From CAYOZN01 sp964408455 (lineage in GTDB: Bacteria; Planctomycetota; Phycisphaerae; UBA1845; UTPLA1), in NCBI GenBank assembly GCA_964408455.1, contig CAYOZN010000038.1:1-38495 (forward strand): a stretch of DNA of 38,495 nt. Direction: 5' to 3'. Both the position numbers and the translations under genes were made by a program. The notes below the pieces were generated by a model that was given only the letters and a program-made list of their open reading frames with translations, was not told where the DNA came from and ran no database searches. Shown here one piece after another: positions 8,749 through 17,957 of this stretch; positions within the stretch are counted from its first letter, which is position 1, and every line of letters starts with the position of its first letter.

Positions 8749-8901
8749 TCCGCAGATTGCGCGGCTTTCACAAATCAAAAATGAAACCGCAGATTTCACA
8801 GATTACACAGATTAGACCTTCGCGAGTCACAGGTCTCTAGACTTTTTCGCGACCGCGGAAACTGGGGTTCAGATAATCTGCGCAATCGGCGAAATCTGCG
8901 G
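8749..8901. repeat. Dispersed CCGCAGATTTC.CAGATTA repeat with inverted copy
   Basis: The right copy of the 55-bp repeat (8749-8803) extends to CCGCAGATTTCACAGATTAC at 8787-8814. An inverted, diverged copy lies at 8874-8901 (24 of 28 positions match), so the two could form a long hairpin around a 59-base loop. The whole stretch 8571-8918 has no gene. Confidence 0.7.
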
Positions 8902-8918
8902 ATTCAAACAGCTGCGGA

Positions 8919-9611
8919 TCACTCCCCGGCCCGCACCCGTTCTCCGTTGTGACCGCCTGCTTCGTCCGAGGCCAGCCACACGAACGTCTTCACCCAGCCA
9001 TTGCCATTCCCCGCCGGCCGTATCTCCGACGTCATGGTGCCGATGTCCACGCAGTTCACCCGCACCCCCGTCCCCTTCAACTCTGCCGCCAGCAGCCGCG
9101 TCAGTCCCTCGATCGCGCAGTTGCTGATGAAGTATGCCCCGCTCTGCGCCTTCAGGTTCGTCGTCAGCGACGTGGTCACGTTAATGATCGAGCCCGACTT
9201 CTGCCGCACCATCCACGGCAGGGCCTCGCGGCATACCAGGTACACGCCGGTCACGTTCGTCGCCACGACGTCGCGCCACGGGTCCATGGGGTAGTCCATC
9301 ATCGGCAGCTTCGGCCCCAGGATACACGCCGCGTTGACGATGACGTCCAGCCTTCCGAAGCGATGCACCACGCGGTGGATCATGCGCACCACGTTTTCCT
9401 CGTAGCGCAAGTCGCATGGCACGATCATCGTGCGCGACACGTAGTCGGCCAGGTGTTGCTCCAGCTCCGGCAGGTGCGCCATTCGCCGCACGCAAAGCGC
9501 CAGCTTGCATCCGGCGCCGAGAAAGGCGTCGATCAGCTCCCGGCCCATCGGCGCGGTCGCTCCGGTAATGAGCACGACCCGGCCATCGAGCGTTCCCGTC
9601 AATTCGGCCAT
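8919..9611 (-). CDS. SDR-family protein with altered catalytic site
   Basis: A 230-residue Rossmann protein of the short-chain dehydrogenase/reductase fold. Nucleotide-binding motif TGATAPMG replaces TGxxxGxG, VNAA replaces NNAG, and the DLRYE acidic segment after beta3 is kept. The Ser of the triad may be in NVTTSLTT and the Tyr is in SGAYFISNCAIEGL, but the catalytic YxxxK reads YFISN, with Asn in place of Lys. Classical oxidoreductase activity is therefore doubtful; it may be a regulatory or binding SDR. I chose ATG 9611 since GAGGAAGAGG (9621-9630) lies nine bases upstream; an upstream ATG at 9632 would include that site. Confidence 0.82.
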   Translation of the reverse strand: MAELTGTLDGRVVLITGATAPMGRELIDAFLGAGCKLALCVRRMAHLPELEQHLADYVSRTMIVPCDLRYEENVVRMIHRVVHRFGRLDVIVNAACILGPKLPMMDYPMDPWRDVVATNVTGVYLVCREALPWMVRQKSGSIINVTTSLTTNLKAQSGAYFISNCAIEGLTRLLAAELKGTGVRVNCVDIGTMTSEIRPAGNGNGWVKTFVWLASDEAGGHNGERVRAGE

Positions 9612-9860
9612 GTGAAAAACCCTCTTCCTCATCGCGAGCGCGAGTCGGACTCGATGCCGGCATGATAACGATTCGTCGCTGCGTCACCAACGGGCGGAGG
9701 CGGTCGCGGACGCGCAGGTTCAGCTTTTCGGCACGTCGGTGCGAAAAAGGGCGTGCAATAATCTGCCCGCGCGACCCGGATTCCGCGATGCAGGGGCCCG
9801 TGAAGGAACGTCCCGTCGCTGCAACGCACAACGCCGGACCGATTGCCCTCGCCGGCGGCA

Positions 9861-9890
9861 TTGTGGTCGGAGTGCAGGCGCGCTTATACT
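9861..9890 (+). promoter_or_regulatory. Putative promoter of the isochorismatase-like gene
   Basis: TTGTGG at 9861-9866, an 18-bp spacer, and TATACT at 9885-9890. The expected transcription start lies about 35 bases before ATG 9931. The rest of the 320-bp divergent region between 9611 and 9931 shows nothing else clear. Confidence 0.35.
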
Positions 9891-9930
9891 GCCCGCGATC
9901 AGATCGAAGGGGCGCGAGGGAGAAACCACT

Positions 9931-10494
9931 ATGCCGAGCGTGAAAATGCTGGAAGCTGACCTGGCGGTCCTCGTGGTCATCGACGTGCAGGAGAAGATGC
10001 TCCGTGCGACCGGCACCAGCTCGCCCGACGCGATCATTGACCGCATGCGCCGCCTGATCGACGCCGCCAAGATACTCAACCTGCCCATTCTCTACACCGA
10101 GCAATATCCCCAGGGCCTGGGCCACATCGACGAGCGGCTGCGCTCGGTCCTGCCGCCCCAGACCGTGCCCATCGTCAAGACGACGTGCAGTTGCTGGCGC
10201 GATCCTGCTTTCCGCCGGGCCCTTCAGGAGACCGAGCGCGAGCATGTCATCCTCTGCGGGCTCGAGACGCATGTGTGCATCCAGCAGACGGCCCTCGATC
10301 TGATCCGGGTGGACTACGTGCCGTTCATCGCGGTCGATGCGGTGGGCTCCCGCCGCGAGAGCGACATGCGCGTGGCGCTCGACCGCATGAAGCATAACGG
10401 CGCCGAACTCTCCACCGCCGAGGCCATCATCTTCGAACTGGTCGAGCGCTGCGATCATCCGCGCTTCAAGGATATCCTCCAGCTCGTGAAGTGA
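9931..10494 (+). CDS. Isochorismatase-family cysteine hydrolase
   Basis: A 187-residue cytosolic hydrolase of the isochorismatase/nicotinamidase superfamily. The catalytic triad is visible: Asp in VVIDVQEKM, Lys in VPIVKTTCSCW, and the nucleophilic Cys in GLETHVCIQQTALDL. Length and the YcaC-like pattern point to a small hydrolase of unknown amide or ester substrate; isochorismate use is not implied. The start ATG 9931 has GAGGGAGA seven bases upstream. The stop overlaps the next gene's ATG as TGATG (10492-10496), so the two are co-translated. Confidence 0.88.
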   Translation: MPSVKMLEADLAVLVVIDVQEKMLRATGTSSPDAIIDRMRRLIDAAKILNLPILYTEQYPQGLGHIDERLRSVLPPQTVPIVKTTCSCWRDPAFRRALQETEREHVILCGLETHVCIQQTALDLIRVDYVPFIAVDAVGSRRESDMRVALDRMKHNGAELSTAEAIIFELVERCDHPRFKDILQLVK

Positions 10495-10844
10495 TGCCCG
10501 GTGCCTTTGGTTCGCAGCCGCCGGGCCCGCCCGTGACGAGCGGCAACTACGCCTCATCCGATTCGACGATGCCAGGGAATTACGCCGACGACTGGGACGA
10601 CGATCCAAACTCGCCGCAGGCGCGCGACTTGGACGAATCGGACTCCTGGGACGCGAACGATGAGAGCGACGCGGATATGGCTTGTCCTCAGTGTCACGGT
10701 CGCGTCGCGGAGGATGCTAACAAATGCCCGCACTGCGGCGAGTGGATGACGCCGGTAGAGCCTTCCGGCGCGTTCTCCAGGAAGTGGTGGATCGCCGTCG
10801 CCGTCCTGCTCATGCTGTTTGCGATTCTGCGCTACGTATTCTGA
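10494..10844 (+). CDS. Zinc-ribbon protein with C-terminal membrane anchor
   Basis: 116 residues. The first 60 are disordered and acidic (Asp/Ser/Pro-rich), then comes a zinc ribbon CPQCHGRV...NKCPHCGEWM with two CxxC pairs, and a C-terminal membrane segment WWIAVAVLLMLFAILRYVF. Tail-anchored topology with the ribbon in the cytosol is likely. Function unknown. It starts on the upstream stop (TGATG) and ends about 45 bp from the convergent MutS-like gene. Confidence 0.7.
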   Translation: MPGAFGSQPPGPPVTSGNYASSDSTMPGNYADDWDDDPNSPQARDLDESDSWDANDESDADMACPQCHGRVAEDANKCPHCGEWMTPVEPSGAFSRKWWIAVAVLLMLFAILRYVF

Positions 10845-10889
10845 GCCGCGCCGCTCCGAAGTCGGTCCCGCTTCCATCGCCGCACCGGA

Positions 10890-12974
10890 TCATGCATCGG
10901 TGCCGGGCGGATGGCCCACCGAGAGCGGGCTGCCCAGGATGGAGCGAAGTGACTGATCGATGTCGAAGGGCGGCGACCCACCGCCTTGCGGCGGCGGCGT
11001 CTCTGGCGAAGGCTTCGGCCGGATCGGATCGGTGTGCGAGGCAATCCTGCCGTACCGGTCCTTTGCGCAGTCCACGACATCCGCCGGATATCCTTCCGCT
11101 TCCAGCACGCGCAGGGCATTGCGGCTTTGTGCCGGCCCCGGCCGCAGCGTGTAGTCGAAGACCAGCTCGTCGCGCTCGAAGTGCTCCTGAAAGTGCTTGT
11201 TCTCGACGCCCGCCAGTTCGCCCAGCTCCGTCAGCGATGCGTCGTGCGTGGCGATCAGGTGCAACCCGTTGCCCTCGATCAGCGCGTTTGAGACGGCCCA
11301 TGCAGCCGCGATGCGCTCGGCCGAGTTCGTCCCGCGGAACGGCTCGTCGATGAGCGCCAGCAGCGGTCGGCTGCTCCGCGAGGCCTCGACCATCCGCTTC
11401 ACCTGCCGCACCTCGGCCAGGAAGTAGCTCTCCTTGCGCGATAGATCGTCGCGAATCCGCAGATCGGTCATGATCCGCAGCGGGCAGAGCCGCACGCCCA
11501 GGGCCGTCGTTCGCGATCCCGTCATCGCCAGCAGCACGTTTACTGCGGTCATCCGCAGGAAAGTCGACTTTCCCGACATGTTGGAGCCGGTGATCAGCCA
11601 CGTACGCGCCTCGCCGCCGAGCGAGAGCTCGTTGGCAACCGCCTCGCCCGGATCGATCAGCGGATGCATGCCGCTGCGGATCTGAAGGCGGCATTCGTCG
11701 GAGAACTGCGGCAGGCAGGCCACCGGCTGCTCCCAGCCGAAGCCGCCCAGCGACGCAAGCATTTCGCACTCGGCCGTCGCGGCGATGGCCCCCAGCAGCT
11801 CGCGCCGCCGGCCGATATAACAGCGCTCCAGCAGGCAGAGCACCTGGATATCCCAGAACACCAGAACATCGATGATGACGTGCAGGATGCCCGCGAGCCC
11901 CAAAAACAGCAGCGGTATACGCCGCTCCAGGGCCGGTAGGCCGTCTTTGGCCAGTGCCGCCGCCAGCCGCTCGCGCTGTTCGTCGAGCAGGCCCTGGTTG
12001 GGCAGTACGTCCGCCGCCGTCTGTGCAAAAAAGCGGAGCCGTGTCACGACGTCGTCCAGGTGCAGCCACGGCTTCACGCCCGCCTTCATTTCCTTGAGCA
12101 CGAACTGGAGCAGCACCAGGTTGACGATGACCACGCCGGCCAGTGCCGACCAGCCGACATAAATCGTGTCCCAGCCCGCCTGATTGGCGATGCCCAGGGC
12201 CAGGGCAATCGGCCCTGCCAGTCCCCACACGCGCAGGGCGTTGACCAGCCGCCGCCTGGGCAGCGGTTCGGCATCGCGGATCGTCTCGTAGAGCGAAAGA
12301 CACTCCTTGGCCTGCGGGCGCAGCCCATGGCTGGCCGCCAGGAGCCGCATCCGGTCGGCCGGGTGGTGCAGCATCCACTCCGTGGCCTCCTGACGGATGC
12401 CGATGCGCGACACGTCCATCATCGGATGCGTCAGCACGTGTGCCAGCCGCGCTGCACCCATCGGCGACGAGGTGCGATTGATCGTGCCGAATACGCTCAG
12501 CCCCTCCCCGAAGATGTCGAGATCGCCGATCTCCTGCGGGCTCAGCGCATGCGTCAGCCCGTCGTTGCCAGCGGCCACCAGCGGCTTCCAACGGTCAGAC
12601 TCGGCCGGCGGTTGCCCGCCGCGGAGGATGACCGGAGCGCCGCCGAGTCGCTGCTTCGTTTCGTCGATCACCTTCAGCAGCGCGTCGTAGGTAGCGGCCT
12701 GAAACTGCACTCGTCCGTGGCGCCGCACGGCCGACACAAACAGCACCAGCCCGCCGCCGGCCAGGGCCAGGCCGGGCCAGTGGTTCTGGCTGACGTACTG
12801 GTAGATGCCCAGCGGGATGAGCAGGAAGATCAGGAACCGAGCCCATGCATAGACGCGGCTGGTGGCACGAACCGAGCGAAATCGTTCCTGGACGAGATTC
12901 TCGGTCGTCGCCAGCCAGGCGGCGCGCTGTTCATGCGACTCAGGACATGGCGGTAGAAACGACAGGTCCAACAT
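10890..12974 (-). CDS. Membrane-anchored MutS-like ATPase
   Basis: 694 residues. Two hydrophobic segments near the N-terminus (about 44-90: FLIFLLIPLGIYQYV, LALAGGGLVLFVSAV) and further ones in the middle (GLAGPIALALGIANQAG, ALAGVVIVNLVLLQFVL, FLGLAGILHVIIDVLVFW) interrupt a MutS core/lever region that begins at FGTINRTSSPMGAARLAHVLTHPM. The C-terminal ATPase is complete: Walker A GSNMSGKST, Walker B LLALIDEPFRGTN, and LIATHD. It lacks the mismatch-recognition domain, so it belongs to the non-MutS1 branch whose role is unknown. A short Pro/Gly-rich tail follows. ATG 12974 has GAGG eight bases upstream. It lies 208 bp downstream of mutS2. Confidence 0.85.
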   Translation of the reverse strand: MLDLSFLPPCPESHEQRAAWLATTENLVQERFRSVRATSRVYAWARFLIFLLIPLGIYQYVSQNHWPGLALAGGGLVLFVSAVRRHGRVQFQAATYDALLKVIDETKQRLGGAPVILRGGQPPAESDRWKPLVAAGNDGLTHALSPQEIGDLDIFGEGLSVFGTINRTSSPMGAARLAHVLTHPMMDVSRIGIRQEATEWMLHHPADRMRLLAASHGLRPQAKECLSLYETIRDAEPLPRRRLVNALRVWGLAGPIALALGIANQAGWDTIYVGWSALAGVVIVNLVLLQFVLKEMKAGVKPWLHLDDVVTRLRFFAQTAADVLPNQGLLDEQRERLAAALAKDGLPALERRIPLLFLGLAGILHVIIDVLVFWDIQVLCLLERCYIGRRRELLGAIAATAECEMLASLGGFGWEQPVACLPQFSDECRLQIRSGMHPLIDPGEAVANELSLGGEARTWLITGSNMSGKSTFLRMTAVNVLLAMTGSRTTALGVRLCPLRIMTDLRIRDDLSRKESYFLAEVRQVKRMVEASRSSRPLLALIDEPFRGTNSAERIAAAWAVSNALIEGNGLHLIATHDASLTELGELAGVENKHFQEHFERDELVFDYTLRPGPAQSRNALRVLEAEGYPADVVDCAKDRYGRIASHTDPIRPKPSPETPPPQGGGSPPFDIDQSLRSILGSPLSVGHPPGTDA

Positions 12975-13182
12975 GGCGGAGCCTCGGTTGACGCGGTTGC
13001 TTCAGCATAACGCTACATTCTGATCGGCGGAGTTACATTTAATTTTCTGGACTGAATTCGTGCCGATGGCAGGCGGGCGGATTTCCCGGACACCCCGGAT
13101 CGGAGCCGGTTTTCAGCCGATGCGGGCCCATTTTTGCGGGCAGGCGCCAAAGGCCGGGGGGCCACATCGGCACTGCGCCACT

Positions 13183-15108
13183 TCAGTCCGTGGCCTCACC
13201 CAGCAGCAGGTCCGACAGGGCGACGTCGAGTTCCATGGCGCCGATGCTGACGGCGGCTCGCTGGCGCTCGTGCCGAACGCGGACGATGCGGCCGGGATCG
13301 TCAAAATTCCGTACGCGGACCACGTCGCCGGGCTGGAGCGTCATGATACGGGCGACCCACGCCTCGTAGGCCTTCTGCTTTTCTTCGAGGGCCCGTGCAC
13401 GATCCATCGCCGCCAGCGTCTCTCGGGCTGCATCCTGCCTGGCGCGCTCGGCATCCAGCCGCGCCCGCTCGGCGTCGCGCCTGGCCGACAGGGTGCCGGC
13501 AATGGCCCGCTGCAATGCCCGCTGCCGCTGCGCCAGGTGTCGCCGCGACGCCATGACCAGCTTTTTCGGCATGCCGAGCCGTGATGCAATGGCGATGGCA
13601 TTGCTGTTGCCCGGCTCGCCGATGCGAAGCTCGTACGTCGGCCGCAGCGTGTCGATGTCGAACTGGACGGAGGCGTTGTCCACCCGGTTGCCCTCGTAGC
13701 CCATCGCCTTGAGCGCGCCGAGGTGCGTCGTGACCATGGCGGTGCAGCCGCTGGTCCGCAGGTGTTCGATGATCGCCCGGCCGATGGCGGCCCCTTCGTC
13801 GGGATCGGTCCCCGCGCCGATCTCGTCGATGAGCGCCAGCGTGCCGCGCCGCGCACGCTTGAGAAAGTCGAGTATCCGCGCCAGGTGCGCGCTGAAGGTC
13901 GACAACGACTGCTCCAGGCTCTGCTCGTCGCCGACGTCGATCCACACATCCTGATAGACCGGCGTCGTCGATCCCGCTTCGGCGGGTATGGCCAGCCCCG
14001 ACTGTGCCATCAGCACCAGCAGGCCGACGGTCTTCAGTGTCGCCGTCTTGCCGCCGGTATTCGGGCCGGTGATCAGCATGATGTCAAAATCGTCGCCCAG
14101 CCGCACGTCGATCGGCACCACGCCGCGTGCCGGCCGGTTGGCATTCTCCGGCGCGGCGTTCTCTCGCTCGAACATCTCCAGCAGGATTGGATTACGCGCC
14201 TGGATGAGCCGTAATACGCCGCCCTCGTTCAGCGCCGGCAGGTTCATCTGGTAACGCCGGGCGAAGCATAACTTCGCAGACAACAGATCGAGCACGGCCG
14301 CCGCCTCCAGCGTGCTCAGAATCTCCTTCTGGTTCAGATGCACCAGATGCGTCAGCTCCCACAGGATGCGGTTGATCTCCTCCTGCTCCGCCGTCATCAG
14401 GCTGATGCGCCGGTTGTTCAGTTCGACCGCCTGCGCCGGCTCGACGAAGACGGTTTGACCGCTGTCGCTGCTGCGATGAATGATGCCGGCGATGCGGCCG
14501 CGTTGATCGGCCCGCAGGGGAAGAACCATGCGATCGGCATGGAACGTGGCGTTGGGATATTGCAGCAGCTTAAGCGTCTGCGGTTGCTTGAGCAGCTTGT
14601 CGAAGACGTCGCGCGTCTCCTGCCGCACGGCCGCGATCTCCTCGCGAATGCGGCCCAGCCGATCGCTCGCGTCGTCGCGCACCCGGCCGCGCTGGTCGAT
14701 GACGCGTCCGATGCGCTCGGCGATCGCCCTCAGATCGCCGATTCGCGAGGCCAGCCGTTGCAGGTGCGAAAACTCCTCCGTGAGCGGCTCGAAATATTGC
14801 CGGATGAGCGCCAGGCCATTGAGCGTCGCCGCCAGTTCGGCGAATTCCTCGGGCTCGAGCTTGTTGGGCGGTACTGCGCGGCGGACCATGTCGCGCACGT
14901 CGCGCACGCCGCCGAAGGGCGGCAGGCCGTGCGCATCGGTCCAGCGCATGAACTGCTGTAACTGATCCAGCCACTGCTGCACCTGCGTGGGACGCTTCGC
15001 CGGAGCGATCCTCATGGCAAGGCCCTTGCCCAGGGCGCACCGCGCGTGGTCGGCCAGCAGCTGGCGAACGCGGTCAAAATTCAGCTTTTCCAGCGTGTGC
15101 GCGTCCAT
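13183..15108 (-). CDS. mutS2: MutS2-family ATPase without Smr domain
   Basis: 641 residues. It begins with the MutS2 hallmark TLEKLNFDRVRQLLADHA and has the core/lever domains and the ATPase: Walker A GPNTGGKTATLKT, LSTFSAHLARI, Walker B LALIDEIGAGTDPDEGAAIG, and TTHLGALK. A long Arg/Ala/Glu coiled coil (about 530-590) follows, then a small beta domain (LQPGDVVRVRNFDDPGRIVRV). MutS2 proteins are usually about 780 residues and end with an Smr endonuclease domain. Here the protein stops after the KOW-like part, and the 208 bp to the next gene cannot hold an Smr. MutS2 acts in recombination control or ribosome rescue. Confidence 0.92.
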   Translation of the reverse strand: MDAHTLEKLNFDRVRQLLADHARCALGKGLAMRIAPAKRPTQVQQWLDQLQQFMRWTDAHGLPPFGGVRDVRDMVRRAVPPNKLEPEEFAELAATLNGLALIRQYFEPLTEEFSHLQRLASRIGDLRAIAERIGRVIDQRGRVRDDASDRLGRIREEIAAVRQETRDVFDKLLKQPQTLKLLQYPNATFHADRMVLPLRADQRGRIAGIIHRSSDSGQTVFVEPAQAVELNNRRISLMTAEQEEINRILWELTHLVHLNQKEILSTLEAAAVLDLLSAKLCFARRYQMNLPALNEGGVLRLIQARNPILLEMFERENAAPENANRPARGVVPIDVRLGDDFDIMLITGPNTGGKTATLKTVGLLVLMAQSGLAIPAEAGSTTPVYQDVWIDVGDEQSLEQSLSTFSAHLARILDFLKRARRGTLALIDEIGAGTDPDEGAAIGRAIIEHLRTSGCTAMVTTHLGALKAMGYEGNRVDNASVQFDIDTLRPTYELRIGEPGNSNAIAIASRLGMPKKLVMASRRHLAQRQRALQRAIAGTLSARRDAERARLDAERARQDAARETLAAMDRARALEEKQKAYEAWVARIMTLQPGDVVRVRNFDDPGRIVRVRHERQRAAVSIGAMELDVALSDLLLGEATD

Positions 15109-15170
15109 TCGGCAACATCATATCCGCCGCCGCGCATGCGACAAAACCCGCCGCATCGCGTGTCCCATAC

Positions 15171-15195
15171 CAACCCGAAGCGCCAGCGAGGGCGT
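15171..15195. repeat. Dispersed repeat element CAACCCGAAGCGCCAGCGAG
   Basis: The stretch CAACCCGAAGCGCCAGCGAG plus GGCGT matches, from memory, a short intergenic repeat often seen in planctomycete genomes. Only one copy is in the window. It lies in the 236-bp region between mutS2 and the pseudopilin gene, which otherwise shows nothing. Confidence 0.4.
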
Positions 15196-15344
15196 GATGG
15201 GGCGGTGGTCAACCGGAGTGATGGCCGCGGCAACTAAACACACTGGAGCGTAGAATCGATGGCGATGCCGAGATACCAAGTGTTGAATAGCGGCGACGAC
15301 GTGAACTCTTGCTGCCTTAACCTCGCGGGCGCTTCGAGCAGGTA

Positions 15345-16271
15345 TCATTCGCCGTTCCACTCGCGCCAGTCCGGCACGTAGTGCGGCCCATTCCCGGTGC
15401 CGATCGAGCCGATCGAGAATCGCGGCGACTTGAGCCAGTTTCGCTGCGCCTTGTAACGGGCGACGTGTCCGTCGACGTGCACCGCATCGGCCGAGCCTCG
15501 GTGCCGGAATGATGTCGTCGGGCTGAAATTCGGCGACCAGTCCGTACCGCTGTACAGCATCGGCGGATCGAGCAGGGCGTTGTTCATCGGCTGGGGTCCG
15601 CCGAAGTCGATGGCCGTATCGGCGAATGCGAATACGCGGGCGGCGTCGCGCACGCGCGACAGGCTCTGCCACGGCCGCTGCGCGATCTGCATGCCCCAGC
15701 CCGGCGTGTGCGCCGGTGACAGGTAGTATCCGTTGTAGCCGTAGGTGCTGGTGATGCCCGAGGCCGCCCCCTGGGGGAGATAGCTGCCCCAGGGCTGCTC
15801 CGGGCATTCGAACACGCTTCCCGCCTGGAGGGCGCTTTGCAGGTATGGCCAGACAAAACCGCGCATGTGATCGACGCCCTCCGGCGTGCCGGCATTCGTG
15901 CCCCACCAATAGACCACCGGGCCACTGCCGATCGTCTCCGCCATCCAGTATGCCAGCGGCATGGCACGGCCGTCGTAGTCGTTGGCATACATGTGCAGCG
16001 CGCTGCCCAATTCGCGGAGCCGTGCCCCACAGGCCGCCGACATGCCTTCCCGCCGCGCCGCCGACAGCGCCGGCAGCAGCACCGCCAGCAGAATCGCGAC
16101 GAGGGCCACGACGACCAGCAGCTCGATCAGCGTAAATGCGCCGCCCAACGCGCGGCGCGCGACGCCTGCGGGCGTGCGGTTCTGCACGACTCCCGACCTG
16201 CGGCCGCTGACGGCCGGCGCGGCGGAAGGTAAGCGCCCATGCTTGTCGTTTCGTATGCCCCGCACGATCAC
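15345..16271 (-). CDS. Pseudopilin-like (prepilin N-methylation, H-X9-DG type) protein
   Basis: 308 residues. A prepilin cleavage/methylation motif GGAFTLIELLVVVALVAIL (about 43-61) is followed by the single hydrophobic helix, a CGARLRELGSALHMYANDY helix, and a large globular domain. Near the C-terminus FRHRGSADAVHVDGHV resembles the H-X9-DG motif of planctomycete pseudopilin-like proteins. It is probably displayed via a type II secretion/pilus-like system. GTG 16271 overlaps the upstream stop (GTGA), implying coupling; this makes an unusually long leader, and GTG 16187 is an alternative start. Last gene of the riboswitch-led operon. Confidence 0.85.
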   Translation of the reverse strand: MIVRGIRNDKHGRLPSAAPAVSGRRSGVVQNRTPAGVARRALGGAFTLIELLVVVALVAILLAVLLPALSAARREGMSAACGARLRELGSALHMYANDYDGRAMPLAYWMAETIGSGPVVYWWGTNAGTPEGVDHMRGFVWPYLQSALQAGSVFECPEQPWGSYLPQGAASGITSTYGYNGYYLSPAHTPGWGMQIAQRPWQSLSRVRDAARVFAFADTAIDFGGPQPMNNALLDPPMLYSGTDWSPNFSPTTSFRHRGSADAVHVDGHVARYKAQRNWLKSPRFSIGSIGTGNGPHYVPDWREWNGE

Positions 16272-17827
16272 ATCCCAATCAGCGCCGAAACAAAACCGGG
16301 CACATCGGCAGGCGTCAGGTCGCCATCGTCGTCAAAATCGCCCAGCAGAATGTACGCGCTGTTCGGCTCCTCCGACAACAACGCATCGACAAAACACTGA
16401 ATATCCACGCCATCCAACACGCCATCGGCCTCCTCGGCCGCTCCGCAGAAATCCCCGCGCGTGCCGATGGCGGACAGTCCATCCGCCCCGATCGTGTACA
16501 GCCGGCCGCCCGCAAGCGCCGGACTGCTGCCCGTGCCACCGCGTTGATCGGTCATGAACAACGGCGCGCCCGGCGTCTCGCCGAGGTCCAGCACATACAG
16601 ATCGGTCCCGGCGGCGAACGAATTCGTTCCGCCCGCCGATGCACCCACATAGAGCCGGTCATTAGACAGGGCGGGCTGCATGGTCCAGCCGCCGATGCGC
16701 AGTGTCCCACCAGTGGCAGTGAAGCTGTCCCAGATCTTCGCGGCGCTCGTGCCAAGATCTTCAAAGATTTGCAGCTTCGCCGCGCTGCCGAATCCCTCCA
16801 GCCCCGCGGCCAGGTAGATTCGCGTGCCCGACACCACGGGGATCGAGTCCGTCCGTTCACAGGCCGTTCGCCAGATTTCCGCGCCGCTTGCCGCATCCAG
16901 CTTGACCAGGTGCGAGTTGTCGCCGCTGCCGGAGAAATTGTACGTGGCCGCGTACACCGCCCCGTCGTGGACCGAGACACCCCCAAAGAACCCGCCGCCC
17001 AACGGCAATGCGTACTGCCACAGTTCCCGCGAGCCGTCCGGCGCCTGCGGATCGAACGCATGGACGCGGCCCGGCGAGCCGAAGGCAGGTCCGGAATTCG
17101 ATGCCACATACACGACACTTTCGGCAAGTGCCGGCGTGTTGCCGCTGGTCGCCCCCAGCGTCTCCATCCAGACGACGTCGCCCGGCTGGTAGGGATTGGC
17201 GTCGGGATCAAAGTCATCCAGGTTGACGCAGATCAGCCGGCCCGTTCCGAACGGGACATAGTCAGTGATGAATGCGCGGGCGTATGGCAGATCGTCCGCC
17301 ACCAGCGGCGATGCGTTGACCACCGGGGCCGGAAGCGGTGTCTGCCACAACAGCTCCCCGTCCGCTGCATCGACGGCATGCAGCGTTGATCCCGTCGCCA
17401 CCAGCACTTGTCCGCGGGCGATATCCACCGCCGGCGAAGACCACGAGTTTACAGCCGATGGCGCCAACGGCGTTTGGAACAGCACGCTGCCGGTCGCACT
17501 TTCGAGCGCCGCCAACTGATCGGCAACGTGCACCTGGTCTTCGATGATGCGACCGATGGCATAGACCCGTCCGCCGTGCACGACCGGGGACGACGGTCCG
17601 TTGAATCGCAGCGGACCGCCATCCAGACCGACCGACGCCGTCCAGAGAACCACCGACAGGTCGGCCGGCGCCGCATGGCCATGCGAGCGGCGGGCGGCGT
17701 CGGCGGCAAAGTGCGGCCAGTCCGCGAGCGCATCTGCGGCGCTGACAAACGCCAGTGTCAGCGCGGCGGCGAGCGCCATGCGGGTATGTGCGCAGACGGT
17801 TGACCCACTTGTGGTGAGGCAGTGCAT
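16268..17827 (-). CDS. Secreted PQQ-like beta-propeller protein with dockerin-like tail
   Basis: 519 residues. A signal peptide (hydrophobic core MALAAALTLAFVSAADALA, residues 17-35) is followed by WPHFAADAARRSHGHA and repeated propeller blades of the PQQ/BamB type (VVHGGRVYAIG, ALESATGSVLFQTPL, TLHAVDAADGELLWQTPL, AVYAATYNFSG, KLDAASGAEIWRTA). Residues about 457-519 carry two EF-hand-like loops, the second being DFDDDGDLTPADVPGF, like planctomycete dockerin-type tails. Probably exported and attached to a surface partner. An in-frame ATG at M17 is a possible start. It lies 130 bp behind the PEP-CTERM gene with no T-run terminator between, and overlaps the pseudopilin start. Confidence 0.85.
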   Translation of the reverse strand: MHCLTTSGSTVCAHTRMALAAALTLAFVSAADALADWPHFAADAARRSHGHAAPADLSVVLWTASVGLDGGPLRFNGPSSPVVHGGRVYAIGRIIEDQVHVADQLAALESATGSVLFQTPLAPSAVNSWSSPAVDIARGQVLVATGSTLHAVDAADGELLWQTPLPAPVVNASPLVADDLPYARAFITDYVPFGTGRLICVNLDDFDPDANPYQPGDVVWMETLGATSGNTPALAESVVYVASNSGPAFGSPGRVHAFDPQAPDGSRELWQYALPLGGGFFGGVSVHDGAVYAATYNFSGSGDNSHLVKLDAASGAEIWRTACERTDSIPVVSGTRIYLAAGLEGFGSAAKLQIFEDLGTSAAKIWDSFTATGGTLRIGGWTMQPALSNDRLYVGASAGGTNSFAAGTDLYVLDLGETPGAPLFMTDQRGGTGSSPALAGGRLYTIGADGLSAIGTRGDFCGAAEEADGVLDGVDIQCFVDALLSEEPNSAYILLGDFDDDGDLTPADVPGFVSALIGM

Positions 17828-17957
17828 CGTTCAGCGGCTCCAATGTGGGCGGCCGGGGCCTTCCCCTCCGAATGTATCTGCCCCGGCGCCCGGGTTTTCA
17901 GCTTCGTGCCCGCGACAAAGGCGTGACACTGACAGCGCGCCTGCGCATCGCAATTCT

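Noticed and set aside
10810..12591. Minus-strand ORF of 593 codons in another frame
   Set aside because: It is an Arg/Ala/Gly-rich frame shadow of the MutS-like gene, which has Walker motifs in its own frame.
15118..16278. Minus-strand ORF of 386 codons
   Set aside because: It overlaps the pseudopilin gene out of frame; the FTLIELL and H-X9-DG motifs are in the other frame.
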